Program-made: the position numbers and the translations under genes
Notes under the pieces: generated by a model
The model's input: the letters and a program-made list of their open reading frames with translations, nothing else
Database searches by the model: none
What the model was told of the DNA's origin: nothing
NCBI RefSeq assembly: GCF_001528665.1
Contig: NZ_BBYJ01000009.1
Location: 62,001-126,000, forward strand
DNA: 64,000 nucleotides
Source of the DNA: Microtetraspora malaysiensis
GTDB lineage: Bacteria; Actinomycetota; Actinomycetes; Streptosporangiales; Streptosporangiaceae
Reading direction: 5' to 3'
Shown here: positions 36,506 to 44,876 of the stretch, in pieces
Layout: each line of letters starts with the position of its first letter
How positions within the stretch are numbered: the stretch's first letter is position 1

Positions 36506-37363
36506 TCACCTCTTGATCGAATAGCTGTCGCCGTACACCTTCCACCTGAGCGGCGGGTCGAGGTCGAGGTTGCCCGCCCTGAGGAAGACCCGCTGCGCGG
36601 TGTCCACCCGGCTCGTGTCGCCGTGCGCCTCCTCGGTCTTCATCGCGGCCGTGCGCGCGTCGAGGAAGGCGTTGAGGTAGGCGACCTCGTCGCCTCCCTG
36701 CGCCGGCGTCCTGGCCTTCTTCATGGCGTTCCGCCGGATCGCGCCGAAGCTTGCCGCGTCGTCCCCTCCGCCGTGCATCACGATGGCGTCGTAGTAGGCG
36801 AACTGGCCGAGCGCGCGGAGCCCGTCCCGCTTCGCCTGCCGTACGGCGGGGGTGAAGTAGACCCGGTCGCGCTCGTCGTTCTGCGCGCGCTGGAACTTCC
36901 TGTCCTTGGCGGCCCGGCGCCAGGCGCGTTCGAAGGCGGGGCCGAGCCCCTTGTGGGAGTCGGTGCCGTTGACCTTGCGCAGGGCCGGGAGGTACCGGGC
37001 GAGCACGTTCCCCGGCTTGCGCCGGGTGTAGCGCTTGACCAGGTCGAGCATGTCGCCGGTGCCCGAGCAGAACCCGATGATCCCCGCCGTGTAACCGCGG
37101 CCGTCGTCGATGTCCTCGATGTACTTGTACTGCGCCTTCCAGTTGAGGGAGGAGTTCTCCGCGCTGGAGACCAACCGCATGGCGATCTCCTTCTTGTGCG
37201 GGTCGCTGAGGTCGGTGTGACGGCCGTCGGCGGCTCCGGCGGAGACCCGGGCGGCCGCGAGCTGGGCCCGTACCGGATGCCGCGCGGGGAGCTGGGCCGT
37301 GGCGACGGCGACGGCGGTCGCCGCGAGCAGGAGGGCGGTTCGCCTGATGGCGGGGTGGGGCAT
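36506..37363 (-). CDS. csn: Secreted chitosanase, glycoside hydrolase family 46
   Basis: Extracellular endo-chitosanase of 285 residues, very like the Streptomyces N174 enzyme as I remember it. Catalytic residues are Glu69 in LVSSAENSSLNWKAQYKY and Asp87 in IEDIDDGRGYTAGIIGF, 18 residues apart as in that enzyme. QNDERDRVYF and GQFAYYDAIVMHG further identify the family. The signal peptide begins with a twin-arginine-like IRRTALLLAA; related chitosanases use the Tat route. It hydrolyses chitosan in soil and has no link to the proteasome, so it is a passenger in this cluster. Confidence 0.95.
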   Translation of the reverse strand: MPHPAIRRTALLLAATAVAVATAQLPARHPVRAQLAAARVSAGAADGRHTDLSDPHKKEIAMRLVSSAENSSLNWKAQYKYIEDIDDGRGYTAGIIGFCSGTGDMLDLVKRYTRRKPGNVLARYLPALRKVNGTDSHKGLGPAFERAWRRAAKDRKFQRAQNDERDRVYFTPAVRQAKRDGLRALGQFAYYDAIVMHGGGDDAASFGAIRRNAMKKARTPAQGGDEVAYLNAFLDARTAAMKTEEAHGDTSRVDTAQRVFLRAGNLDLDPPLRWKVYGDSYSIKR

Positions 37364-37466
37364 GGAGGTCGTCTCCGTTTCCCGCCGCTCGCTGCCGGCG
37401 TATCGGGGGAGCGAGGGCGGTCGAGTGAGGGGGAAGATCCGCGGACATCCTGGCAGAAAGACGCTA

Positions 37467-37484
37467 GTTAAGAAGGTTTCCTAC
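37467..37484 (-). promoter_or_regulatory. Imperfect palindrome upstream of the chitosanase gene
   Basis: GTTAAGAAGGTTTCCTAC lies about 105 bases upstream of the chitosanase start. It resembles the TTAGGAAA/TTTCCTAA inverted repeats I recall as chitosan-responsive operators in Streptomyces, but one arm is degenerate. No matching regulator gene is adjacent. Confidence 0.35.
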
Positions 37485-37547
37485 CGAGAGCGGGGTTGAT
37501 CTCCGCCGTCAACGTCGCGCCCCGGGCGGCCCGCCTAGACTCCGGCT

Positions 37548-38207
37548 GTGGAAAGCGACGAACTCGACGCCGTTGGCCTGCTGAGCGACCCTCTCCGGCG
37601 GAAGCTGTACCGCTTCGTGGCCGAGCGCGGGCGCGAGGTCGGCCGGAACGAGGCGGCCGAGGCCCTCGGGGTCCAGCGCACTCTCGCGGCCTTCCATCTC
37701 GACAAGCTGGCCGACGCCGGCCTGCTCGAAACGGACTTCCGGCGCCTCGGCGAGCGGACGGGGCCGGGAAGCGGCCGCCCGGCCAAGGTGTACCGGCGGG
37801 CCGGGGCGGAGCGGCTGGTGAGCCTGCCTCCGCGTGACTACCGCGCCCTCGCGCTGATGATGGCCGAGGTCGTCGATCTCCTCGGGGCCGAGGAGGAGGC
37901 CGAGCGGGTCGCCCGGCGGGCGGGTGAGCGGCTGGCGCGCGCCGCGTCCCCGGCGGACAAGGGGGGCGACGTGGCCGCACTGCTCGCGGAGCGCGGCTAC
38001 GAGCCGTACGAGGAAGGCGGCCGGATCCGGCTGCGCAACTGCCCGTTCCGGATGTCGGCCGAACGGCATCCGCTGCTGGTGTGCTCGATGAACTTGGCGC
38101 TGTGCCAGGGCGTGCTCGCGGGGCTCGGCGTGTCCGAAGGGGCGGCGGAGCTGGACCCGCGCCCGGGGGAGTGCTGTGTCTCGATTTCTAAAAACAATGA
38201 GAGTTGA
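37548..38207 (+). CDS. Winged-helix regulator with C-terminal cysteine cluster (COG2345-like)
   Basis: Transcription factor of 219 residues. The N-terminal winged helix (LLSDPLRRKLYRFVAERG, VGRNEAAEALGVQRTLAAFHLDKLADAGLL in parts) is of the ArsR/SufR kind. The C-terminal domain carries the cysteines NCPF, LVCSMNLALC and ECCV in the pattern of iron-sulphur-sensing SufR relatives. It may respond to redox or iron-sulphur status. TAGACT (37536-37541) ends six bases before the GTG, suggesting leaderless translation. Its 3' end is AT-rich and contains the -35 box of the next gene. Confidence 0.82.
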   Translation: MESDELDAVGLLSDPLRRKLYRFVAERGREVGRNEAAEALGVQRTLAAFHLDKLADAGLLETDFRRLGERTGPGSGRPAKVYRRAGAERLVSLPPRDYRALALMMAEVVDLLGAEEEAERVARRAGERLARAASPADKGGDVAALLAERGYEPYEEGGRIRLRNCPFRMSAERHPLLVCSMNLALCQGVLAGLGVSEGAAELDPRPGECCVSISKNNES

Positions 38208-38240
38208 CATAGAAGCGACGGGCGCGGAAGGCTGGGCGAC

Positions 38241-38696
38241 ATGCATCTCGCCCAGCTGAACGTCGCGCATCTGATCGCGTCCCTCGACAGCCCCCAGCTC
38301 GCCGACTTCGTCGCCAACCTCGAACCCGTCAACGCCGTCTCCGACGTCGCGCCCGGCTTCGTCTGGCGGCTCAAGGGCGGTGACCAGCCGACCGACACCG
38401 TCAAGCACGACTACGGGGACGATCTACTGATCAACTTCTCGGTCTGGGAGTCGCGCGAGACGTTGTGGAACTTCGTCTACCGCAGCCCGCACCTTCCGGT
38501 GCTGAAGCGCCGCCGCGAGTGGTTCCACCGGGTGGCCGTGCCGTACACGGTGATGTGGTGGATCCCCGAGGGCCACATCCCGTCACTGGAGGAGGGGATG
38601 GCGCGGCTGGACCTGCTGCGCGCCGAGGGGCCGGGCCCGGAGGCGTTCACCTTCAAGGAGTTCTACGAGCCCGACGGCGCCTTCGCGAGCTACTGA
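38241..38696 (+). CDS. DUF3291 domain protein
   Basis: Protein of 151 residues covering a single DUF3291 domain: LAQLNVAHLIASLDSPQLADFV at the start, NFSVWESRETLWNFVYRSPH, then the aromatic VAVPYTVMWWIPEGHIPS. The fold is thought to be related to antibiotic-biosynthesis monooxygenase-like ferredoxin folds. No activity is assigned. It begins 33 bases after the COG2345-type regulator. A perfect TTGACA (38204-38209) lies across that regulator's stop codon, so it may have its own, possibly regulated, promoter. GGAAGG precedes the ATG. Confidence 0.85.
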   Translation: MHLAQLNVAHLIASLDSPQLADFVANLEPVNAVSDVAPGFVWRLKGGDQPTDTVKHDYGDDLLINFSVWESRETLWNFVYRSPHLPVLKRRREWFHRVAVPYTVMWWIPEGHIPSLEEGMARLDLLRAEGPGPEAFTFKEFYEPDGAFASY

Positions 38697-38732
38697 CCGA
38701 CCGCGCCCCGGCGCGGCCTCGGATTCAGAGCG

Positions 38733-39839
38733 TCAGGCGAGGAGGGAGGCGGCGTGGCGGCCGGCCGCGGCCGAGGCCAGGAAGCCGGCGAGGTCCTCGT
38801 CGAGTCCCCGGCCCATCGTGGACAGCCGGACCGGGCTGCGCCGCAGCGCCTCGTACAGGCCGTCCACGGGCACCCGGACCAGCTCATGCCGTACGGCGAG
38901 GGCCTCGGCCTGCTCCGCCACCCGCCTGCCGAACTCGCCCGGCAGCTCCGGGACCACGACCTGCGCCCGGGTGAGCGCGACCCGCCCGTACGCGGTGAGT
39001 GAGTGGTGCGACACCCCCTGGTGGCGTTCGCGCAGGTCGCCCTCGCTCACCCGGAGCGCGGCCACCGGGCGTCCGCCCAGGGCGGCCACCGCGTTGACGG
39101 CCTCGCCCGCCGAGACGCCGGAGAAACCCCAGCGCGTGCCGGTGCCGAGGTTGCCCGGCCCCTGGGCGACGATCGCGACGTCCGCGCCCAGGACGTGCCG
39201 GGCCGCGAGCAGACCCGTGTGCAGGGTCGCCGCCTCCACATCGCCGCCGAACGCCTGGCCGGTCGTGACCACGCCGCACAGCCAGTCCAGCTCGCGCAGG
39301 CGGGCGGCCGACATGGAGAACCAGGCGGGGAGCGCCCCGCCGTCCGGCATCACGTACGCGACGCGGGGGTGCGGCCCCGGCCAGGGGAGATCGCCGTCCC
39401 CCGCGACGGAGTGGGTCGCGTCGAACAGGCCGCACAGGACGGCGGGCAGGGCCGAGTGCAGGTCCGCGACGATCACGGGCATCCCGTCGATCGAGTCGGC
39501 GTCCCTGAGGAGCGGGTGGTGGGGCGAGTCCTGCTCGTCCGCGCCGAGGACCGTCGCCTGCAGCGGGGTGTACCGCGCCTTGACCAGATGGCCCGGTCCC
39601 GAAGGATCTTGTGGCAAACGGTCCGGGACGGCGACCACCATGGCGTAACCTCCCGTACCGAGACCCATGGCGAGCGCGGTCGTGTTCAGCAGCACCGTGT
39701 CGCCGGGCTCAGGACGACCGACCAGCGAGGGATAGGCCAGCGCCCGGCACTCTCCCTCCGGGACGGTGACGTCCAGCTCCATGGCCCCCGGCCATTCCCG
39801 CCGGACCCGGAGCACCTCGCCCTTGCGCCATCTGATCAC
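38733..39839 (-). CDS. DUF3866 family protein
   Basis: Protein of 368 residues that matches the DUF3866 family, often found next to pafB in actinobacteria. It starts IRWRKGEVLRVRREWPGA and has VLLNTTALAMGLGTGGYAMV, a conserved DLHSALPAVLCGLF segment and GPGNLGTGTRWGFSG, motifs that suggest a binding or enzymatic pocket. The function is unknown. The GTG at 39839 is chosen because TACCCT (minus strand, 39852-39847) ends seven bases upstream, a leaderless arrangement. It is divergent from pafB, with 67 bases between the starts, so the two may be co-regulated. Confidence 0.85.
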   Translation of the reverse strand: MIRWRKGEVLRVRREWPGAMELDVTVPEGECRALAYPSLVGRPEPGDTVLLNTTALAMGLGTGGYAMVVAVPDRLPQDPSGPGHLVKARYTPLQATVLGADEQDSPHHPLLRDADSIDGMPVIVADLHSALPAVLCGLFDATHSVAGDGDLPWPGPHPRVAYVMPDGGALPAWFSMSAARLRELDWLCGVVTTGQAFGGDVEAATLHTGLLAARHVLGADVAIVAQGPGNLGTGTRWGFSGVSAGEAVNAVAALGGRPVAALRVSEGDLRERHQGVSHHSLTAYGRVALTRAQVVVPELPGEFGRRVAEQAEALAVRHELVRVPVDGLYEALRRSPVRLSTMGRGLDEDLAGFLASAAAGRHAASLLA

Positions 39840-39906
39840 GTCGCAAAGGGTAGCGTTCAGCACGGAATGACGGGGCGCGTCCGAACGAGGCCGGAGGGGA
39901 GGCACG

Positions 39907-40848
39907 ATGTCACGTCGGAAGACCGAGCGCCTGCTCAATCTTGTGATCTGCCTGCTCGCGACCCATCGGCCGCTGAGTGCCGAGCAGATCAGGCAGGCCG
40001 TGCCCGGGTACGACCCGGACAACGACGAGGCGTTTCAGCGCATGTTCGAGCGCGACAAGAACGAGCTGCGCGAGATCGGCATCCCCATCGATGTCCACAA
40101 GGACCCCTGGGACGACGATCCCGGCTATCGGATCGTCCGTGAGTCGTACGAGCTGCCCGAGATCACGCTTGAGCACGATGAGGCGGCGGTCATCGGGCTC
40201 GCCGCCCAGGTCTGGCAGCGGGCCAGCCTCGCCGAGGCGGCCAGTGGCGCCCTGCTCAAGCTGCGGGCGGGCGGCGTGCGCGCGGACCTCTCCCCGAGCC
40301 CGCTCGAACTCCGGGTGGACACCCGCGACCCGGCCTTCCCCCCGCTGTGGGAGGCGGTCAGGGATCGCCGCGCGGTGACCTTCGGCTACCGGCGGGCGGC
40401 GGGCGAGTCGGTGCTGACCCGCACCGTCGAGCCGTGGGGCGTGGTTAGCCGGCGCGGCCGGTGGTACGTCGTCGGCCACGACCGCGACCGGGGTGCGTCC
40501 CGGGTGTTCCGGCTCGGCCGCATCGTCGGCACGGTCACCCCGATCGGCAGGCCCGGCAGCGTGATCGTGCCGGAGGGCGTGGACCTGCGCGCCATGGTCG
40601 GATTCCAGGAGATGGGCGTCGAGCGGACCGCCCTCGTCCGGGTCCGCCGGGGCACCTGCCTCGGGCTGCGCCGCGCGGCACAGGAACTGCGGCCCGGCCG
40701 GGACGGCTGGGACGAGGCGGAGCTGACCTTCTCCGACCCCGAGTGGCTGGCCGGCTGGATCGCCAGCCTCGGCTCCGACGCCGTCGTCGTCGGCCCGCCG
40801 GACGCGCGCGAGGCCGTGATCCGCCGGTTGAAGGGCGCACTCCAGTGA
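39907..40848 (+). CDS. pafB: WYL-domain transcriptional regulator PafB
   Basis: Subunit of the PafBC activator, 313 residues. An N-terminal winged helix (RRKTERLLNLVICLLATHRPLSAEQIRQAVPGY in parts) is followed by a WYL domain with RTVEPWGVVSRRGRWYVVGHDRD and a C-terminal WCX extension. PafB and PafC together switch on the LexA-independent DNA-damage response in mycobacteria. GGAGGGGAGG precedes the ATG. The damage-type promoters noted at the Fe-S nuclease and pafA genes would be its local targets. Confidence 0.96.
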   Translation: MSRRKTERLLNLVICLLATHRPLSAEQIRQAVPGYDPDNDEAFQRMFERDKNELREIGIPIDVHKDPWDDDPGYRIVRESYELPEITLEHDEAAVIGLAAQVWQRASLAEAASGALLKLRAGGVRADLSPSPLELRVDTRDPAFPPLWEAVRDRRAVTFGYRRAAGESVLTRTVEPWGVVSRRGRWYVVGHDRDRGASRVFRLGRIVGTVTPIGRPGSVIVPEGVDLRAMVGFQEMGVERTALVRVRRGTCLGLRRAAQELRPGRDGWDEAELTFSDPEWLAGWIASLGSDAVVVGPPDAREAVIRRLKGALQ

Positions 40849-40897
40849 CCGCCACGCCGCCCCGGCACCGCCGCGCCGTACGAAGGGGGATCGAGCG

Positions 40898-41851
40898 ATG
40901 AGTTCCGACCGGCTGCCGCGCCTGCTCGCGCTGGTGCCGTACCTGATGTCGCACCCGGGCGCGGAGGTGCCCGAGGTGGCCGAGCTGTTCGGCCTGTCGG
41001 AGAAGCAGCTCATCGACGACCTCCAGCTCGTGTGGATGTGCGGGCTCCCCGGCCACACCCCCGGCGACCTGATCGACGTCTCCTGGGACGGCGGCGAGAT
41101 CATCATCGACAACGCCGACACGATCGCCCGGCCGCTCAAGCTCGGCGTGGACGAGGCGAGCGCGCTGCTCGTGGCGCTGCGGATGCTCGGCGAGCTGCCC
41201 GAGTTCAAGGACATGGACGTGCTCGGCCGCGTGATCGCCAAGCTGGAGAGCGCGGCGGGCGAGGGCGCGGCCACGGTCAGCGCCCAGGTCCAGGTCGAGA
41301 TCGGCGCGGCGCCGGGCGCGCACGCGGCCATCACGGACGCGACGCGGCGGCGCAGGCGGCTCTCGCTGCGCTACTACGTGCCCGGCAGGGATGAGATCAC
41401 TCCCCGCGAGGTGGACCCGATCCGGGTCGTGCTCGTGGAGGGGCGGCACTACCTCGAGGGCTGGTGCTACCGGGCCGAGGCCATGCGGATGTTCCGTGTC
41501 GATCGGATCGTCGAGGTCGAGATCCTCGACGTGCCCGCCGACCCCCCGGCCGAGGCCGAGCCGATGGACGTCACCGAGGGCGTGTTCCGGCCCTCCGAAA
41601 GCGACGAGCTGGTGGAGCTGGAACTCACCGCCATGGGGCGCTGGGTCGCGGAGTACTACCCCTGCGAGGAGGTCACCGAGCTGGGTGAGGGCCGCCTGCG
41701 GGTCACCCTCCGGGTGCGCGACCAGTCCTGGCTCGTACGGCTCGCGCTCCGGCTGGGCGAGAACGGCACGGTGATCGCGCCCCCGTCGCTGACCGAGCAG
41801 GTCGCCGACGCCGCCCGGCAGGCCCTGGCCAACTACGAGCACATGGCCTGA
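40898..41851 (+). CDS. pafC: WYL-domain transcriptional regulator PafC
   Basis: Partner of PafB, 317 residues. It has a winged helix (RLPRLLALVPYLMSHPGAEVPEVAELFGLSEKQLIDDLQLVW in parts), then a WYL domain with REVDPIRVVLVEGRHYLEGWCYRAEAMRMFRVDRI in parts, and a WCX region to the end. The domain order matches the heterodimeric activator. It begins 49 bases after pafB and is co-transcribed with it. The two are separate genes here; in some actinobacteria they are fused. Confidence 0.96.
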   Translation: MSSDRLPRLLALVPYLMSHPGAEVPEVAELFGLSEKQLIDDLQLVWMCGLPGHTPGDLIDVSWDGGEIIIDNADTIARPLKLGVDEASALLVALRMLGELPEFKDMDVLGRVIAKLESAAGEGAATVSAQVQVEIGAAPGAHAAITDATRRRRRLSLRYYVPGRDEITPREVDPIRVVLVEGRHYLEGWCYRAEAMRMFRVDRIVEVEILDVPADPPAEAEPMDVTEGVFRPSESDELVELELTAMGRWVAEYYPCEEVTELGEGRLRVTLRVRDQSWLVRLALRLGENGTVIAPPSLTEQVADAARQALANYEHMA

Positions 41852-41905
41852 TCGGCTGCGACCGGGGGCGGCGACCGCGACCCGGCATCGGTACGATGGC
41901 GCATC

Positions 41906-42094
41906 ATGATCTGGATCTCTACCGCGGTCGGACTGGCGGTCCTGGGCCTCGCCGTTCTCGGCGTGCTCGCGGCCCGGGTGTTCGTCGCGGCCCGTGATCT
42001 GAGCCGGGAACTCGACCGGACGCGTCAGCGGCTGGAGCGACATTCCGGTGAATTTCGGGTGCGGATAGGGACCAACCAGGACGGGCAAGGGTGA
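41906..42094 (+). CDS. Small single-pass membrane protein
   Basis: Protein of 62 residues with one N-terminal transmembrane segment (ISTAVGLAVLGLAVLGVLAA) and a short basic, heptad-like cytoplasmic helix (ARDLSRELDRTRQRLERH). No family is recognised. TACGAT (41892-41897) lies eight bases before the ATG, which suggests a leaderless or near-leaderless message separate from pafC. It lies directly upstream of tatA, and a link to Tat translocation is conceivable but unsupported. Confidence 0.65.
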   Translation: MIWISTAVGLAVLGLAVLGVLAARVFVAARDLSRELDRTRQRLERHSGEFRVRIGTNQDGQG

Positions 42095-42159
42095 AGACTG
42101 CCCATCACACCGCGTACCATCGGGCTGAGGTACTTCCCTGCGTTTGCTAAGGATGCGTT

Positions 42160-42513
42160 ATGGGCAACTTGGGCCCCACTGAGCTGATCATCATTGGCGT
42201 GGTCGTCCTGCTCCTGTTCGGCGCCAAGCGGTTGCCTGACACGGCGAAGGCGCTGGGCCAGTCCCTGCGGCTCTTCAAGAAGGAGACCGCGAAGCTCCGC
42301 GACGACGACTCGTCCGAGCCCACCGTGGTCAAGGCGCAGGCCGAGACCGTCACGGCGCCGGCGGCGCCGCAGCAGGTGACCACCGCCTCCTCGGTCGAGG
42401 ACCGGCTCCGCGCGCTGGAGGAGGAGAACCGGCGTCTGAAGGCCGCCACCTCCGAGCCCACGGTCAACGGCACGCCGCTCTCGCAGACGCAGAAGGACCA
42501 GTCGTCGAGCTGA
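42160..42513 (+). CDS. tatA: Sec-independent translocase subunit TatA
   Basis: Component of the twin-arginine translocase, 117 residues. A short N-terminal membrane helix (LGPTELIIIGVVVLLLFGAKRLPD) with the conserved FG-x-KRLPD hinge is followed by an amphipathic helix (LGQSLRLFKKETAKL) and a disordered, charged tail. TatA oligomers form the passage for folded proteins. AAGGA precedes the ATG. tatC follows after 28 bases. The chitosanase upstream has a Tat-like signal and could be a client. Confidence 0.95.
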   Translation: MGNLGPTELIIIGVVVLLLFGAKRLPDTAKALGQSLRLFKKETAKLRDDDSSEPTVVKAQAETVTAPAAPQQVTTASSVEDRLRALEEENRRLKAATSEPTVNGTPLSQTQKDQSSS

Positions 42514-42541
42514 GCTCCCTCCCCGCGGTAAGGATCCCCAG

Positions 42542-43399
42542 ATGGCGCTGCTGAAGCGGTCGAGCACGGCTGCCCCCGCCGACGACGACGGTCGCATGAC
42601 ACTCATGGAGCACGTCCGTGAGCTGCGCAACCGTTTGATCAAGATGATCCTCGCCGTGCTCGCCGGCACGATCATCGGGTTCGTCTTCTTCGACCCCATC
42701 TGGACCTTCATGACGGGGCCGTTCTGCCGGCTTCCCGAGGCGTACAAGCTCAACGGCGGCGCGGGCTGCACGCTGGTCGTGCACGGCGTGCTGGACGGTT
42801 TCTTCATCAACCTGAAGGTCGCGGCGATCTTCGGCGCCGTCGTCAGCGCGCCGATCTGGCTCTACCAGATCTGGGCGTTCGTCACCCCCGGCCTCTACAA
42901 CAACGAGCGGCGTTACTCGCTGACCTTCCTTGGCCTGGCCGTCCCGCTGTTCGGCGCGGGCGCCGCCCTCGCGTACCTCACCCTGGACAAGGGGCTCGCG
43001 CTGCTCCTGGGGTTCGTCCCCGCGAACGCCGTCCCACTGATCGACGTGAGCGACTATCTCGGGTTCCTGATCATGATGCTCGTCATCTTCGGGATCTCGT
43101 TCCTGATGCCGCTGCTGATGGTGTTCTTGAACTTCCTCGGGGTGCTGAGGTTCAAGACGGTCGCCAAGCACCAGCGGATGGTCGTCTTCCTGCTCTTCGT
43201 GTTCGCCGCGGTGGCCACGCCGAGCCAGGACCCGTTCACCATGCTGGCGCTGGCCATCCCCATGGTGCTGCTGTTCTTCGCCGCCGAGGGCGTCATGTAC
43301 CTCCGCGACCGCAAGCGCGACGCGGAGGAGGCCGCCCGGGAGAAGGCGCTCGAAGAGGAGCTCGACGGAACGGCCGTCGCCGCCGACGACGACTGGTAG
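42542..43399 (+). CDS. tatC: Sec-independent translocase subunit TatC
   Basis: Twin-arginine signal receptor of 285 residues with six transmembrane helices. Family marks are MTLMEHVRELRNRLI at the N-terminus, the Pro-rich SAPIWLYQIWAFVTPGLYNNERR and the F/GISFLMPLLMVFL helix. A 35-residue acidic cytoplasmic tail ends the protein. It is co-transcribed with tatA. No tatB is visible, as is usual where TatB lies elsewhere. In M. tuberculosis helY follows tatC directly (from memory), whereas here four kilobases of other genes intervene. Confidence 0.96.
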   Translation: MALLKRSSTAAPADDDGRMTLMEHVRELRNRLIKMILAVLAGTIIGFVFFDPIWTFMTGPFCRLPEAYKLNGGAGCTLVVHGVLDGFFINLKVAAIFGAVVSAPIWLYQIWAFVTPGLYNNERRYSLTFLGLAVPLFGAGAALAYLTLDKGLALLLGFVPANAVPLIDVSDYLGFLIMMLVIFGISFLMPLLMVFLNFLGVLRFKTVAKHQRMVVFLLFVFAAVATPSQDPFTMLALAIPMVLLFFAAEGVMYLRDRKRDAEEAAREKALEEELDGTAVAADDDW

Positions 43400-43446
43400 C
43401 CGGCCGGGCGCGGGCCCGGCCGCTGCGAGGGGATCGCTCCCGGGTC

Positions 43447-43475
43447 TCGACTGCGGGGATTCGTCCCGATAGGTT
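43447..43475 (+). promoter_or_regulatory. Promoter of the diacylglycerol kinase gene
   Basis: -35 TCGACT (43447-43452) and -10 TAGGTT (43470-43475) are 17 bases apart, and the GTG start is six bases after the -10, giving a leaderless transcript. Confidence 0.55.
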
Positions 43476-43481
43476 CCGGGT

Positions 43482-44426
43482 GTGTCCGGTGATCTCGTCG
43501 TTCTGGTGAACCCCACCGCCCGCGGCGGCAGGGCCCGCCGGGTGGTCGATCCTGTCGTACAGCGGCTGCGGGAGGGCGGACACGACGTCCGCGTGATCGT
43601 CGGCGCGTCCGCCGAGGACGCCCTCGCCAGGGCGCGTACGGCGGTCGCGCAGGGACCGGACGCGCTGGTCGCGCTCGGCGGCGACGGGCTGGTGCATCTC
43701 GCGGTGCAGGCCGTGGCGGACACGGGCGTCCCCCTCGGCATCGTCCCGGCCGGGACGGGCAACGACATCGCGTCCGCGCTGGGCATCCCCCGCGATCCGC
43801 TGGCCGCGGCCGCCATCGTGGCCGGGGCGGCGGGCGGCGACGGCGCGGCGGTCCGGTCGGTGGACGCGGCCCAGGTCGGTGGCCCGGGCGGCGCGGACCG
43901 ACGATGGTTCGCCGGGGTCGTCGCCTGCGGCTTCGACTCGCGGGTGAACGAGCGCGCCAACGGCATCGCGTGGCCCCCGGGGATGGCCAAGTACCTCGTG
44001 GCGCTGGTCCAGGAACTGCGTTCCTTCACCCCGATCCCGTTCCGGATCACGCTCGGCTCCGGCGACGGCGCGGAGGAGACGGAGGTCATCGAGCGGGAGG
44101 CGATGCTGGTGGCCGTGGCCAACACCCGCTCATACGGCGCCGGAATGCGGGTCTGCCCGGACGCCCGGCCGGACGACGGCCTGTTCGACGTGCTCGTCCT
44201 GGGGGCGGTGCCCAAGGGGGAGTTCCTCCGTACGTTCCCGAAGGTCTACCGGGGCGGTCACGTGGGGCATCCGGCGGTGACCATCCGGAGGGCGGCCCGC
44301 GTCACGCTGGAGGCGGTCGGGCCCGGGGCCGATGTGGTCGCCTACGCCGACGGGGAGCGGGTGGGCCCGGTCCCCGTGACCTGCGCGGTGGTGCCGGGCG
44401 CGCTGCGTGTGCTGGTGCCCGCCTGA
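43482..44426 (+). CDS. Diacylglycerol/sphingosine-type lipid kinase
   Basis: Lipid kinase of 314 residues. The DAGK catalytic domain has LVVLVNPTARGG, the nucleotide-binding VALGGDGLVHLAVQAV and GIVPAGTGNDIASALG, and the C-terminal beta-sandwich ends with VAYADGERVGPVPV. It would phosphorylate diacylglycerol or a related lipid to feed phospholipid synthesis. GTG start with promoter described separately. It begins the run of genes inserted between tatC and helY. Confidence 0.92.
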   Translation: MSGDLVVLVNPTARGGRARRVVDPVVQRLREGGHDVRVIVGASAEDALARARTAVAQGPDALVALGGDGLVHLAVQAVADTGVPLGIVPAGTGNDIASALGIPRDPLAAAAIVAGAAGGDGAAVRSVDAAQVGGPGGADRRWFAGVVACGFDSRVNERANGIAWPPGMAKYLVALVQELRSFTPIPFRITLGSGDGAEETEVIEREAMLVAVANTRSYGAGMRVCPDARPDDGLFDVLVLGAVPKGEFLRTFPKVYRGGHVGHPAVTIRRAARVTLEAVGPGADVVAYADGERVGPVPVTCAVVPGALRVLVPA

Positions 44427-44616
44427 GAGCGGACGCGAGCCGTTCGCCGGGACGAGGACCGTCCTGATCATTTCGTTTCGCCGCTCGTCGGACGGGCAAT
44501 TACTGTCCGCAGTCGCTCCGATGCCGGCACCGATCAAACGGGCATCCACTGCGGGACACATCGCGCGACCCGCACCTACGGCGGGAGCTCCGCAACACAG
44601 CAGTCGGGGGAATCAC

Positions 44617-44790
44617 ATGGCCAACGACGCCCTCACGCCATCGGATCCGATCGGCGTCGAGGTGTGGGTTCTGCAGTTCCTGCGCCTCACGGGTGCCTGT
44701 GCGTCCGTACCCGATCAGCGCGTCTACCTGCCCCAGAGCATCGTGCCGCTCCGGCCCGGCTCCCGATCGGAGGAGCCCGCCGCCGAGTGA
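44617..44790 (+). CDS. Small protein of unknown function (57 residues)
   Basis: A 57-codon frame with GGGGG before the ATG and strong G/C preference at third codon positions, as in real genes here. The product (ANDALTPSDPIGVEVWVLQF, then CASVPDQRVYLPQSIVPL, then an acidic tail) has no membrane segment or domain I recognise. The 190 bases upstream include CGGACGGGCAATTACTGTCCG, an imperfect inverted repeat that may belong to its control region. It could be a peptide precursor or a small regulatory protein; I cannot tell. Confidence 0.5.
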   Translation: MANDALTPSDPIGVEVWVLQFLRLTGACASVPDQRVYLPQSIVPLRPGSRSEEPAAE

Positions 44791-44876
44791 CGGCGCGAAG
44801 GTCGCCGATGAGAGGCCGCGCCCAACCGCGGCTAGAGTCGTCGCTTCCTGGAAGATCAAGCGATCAGGAGGCAGTT

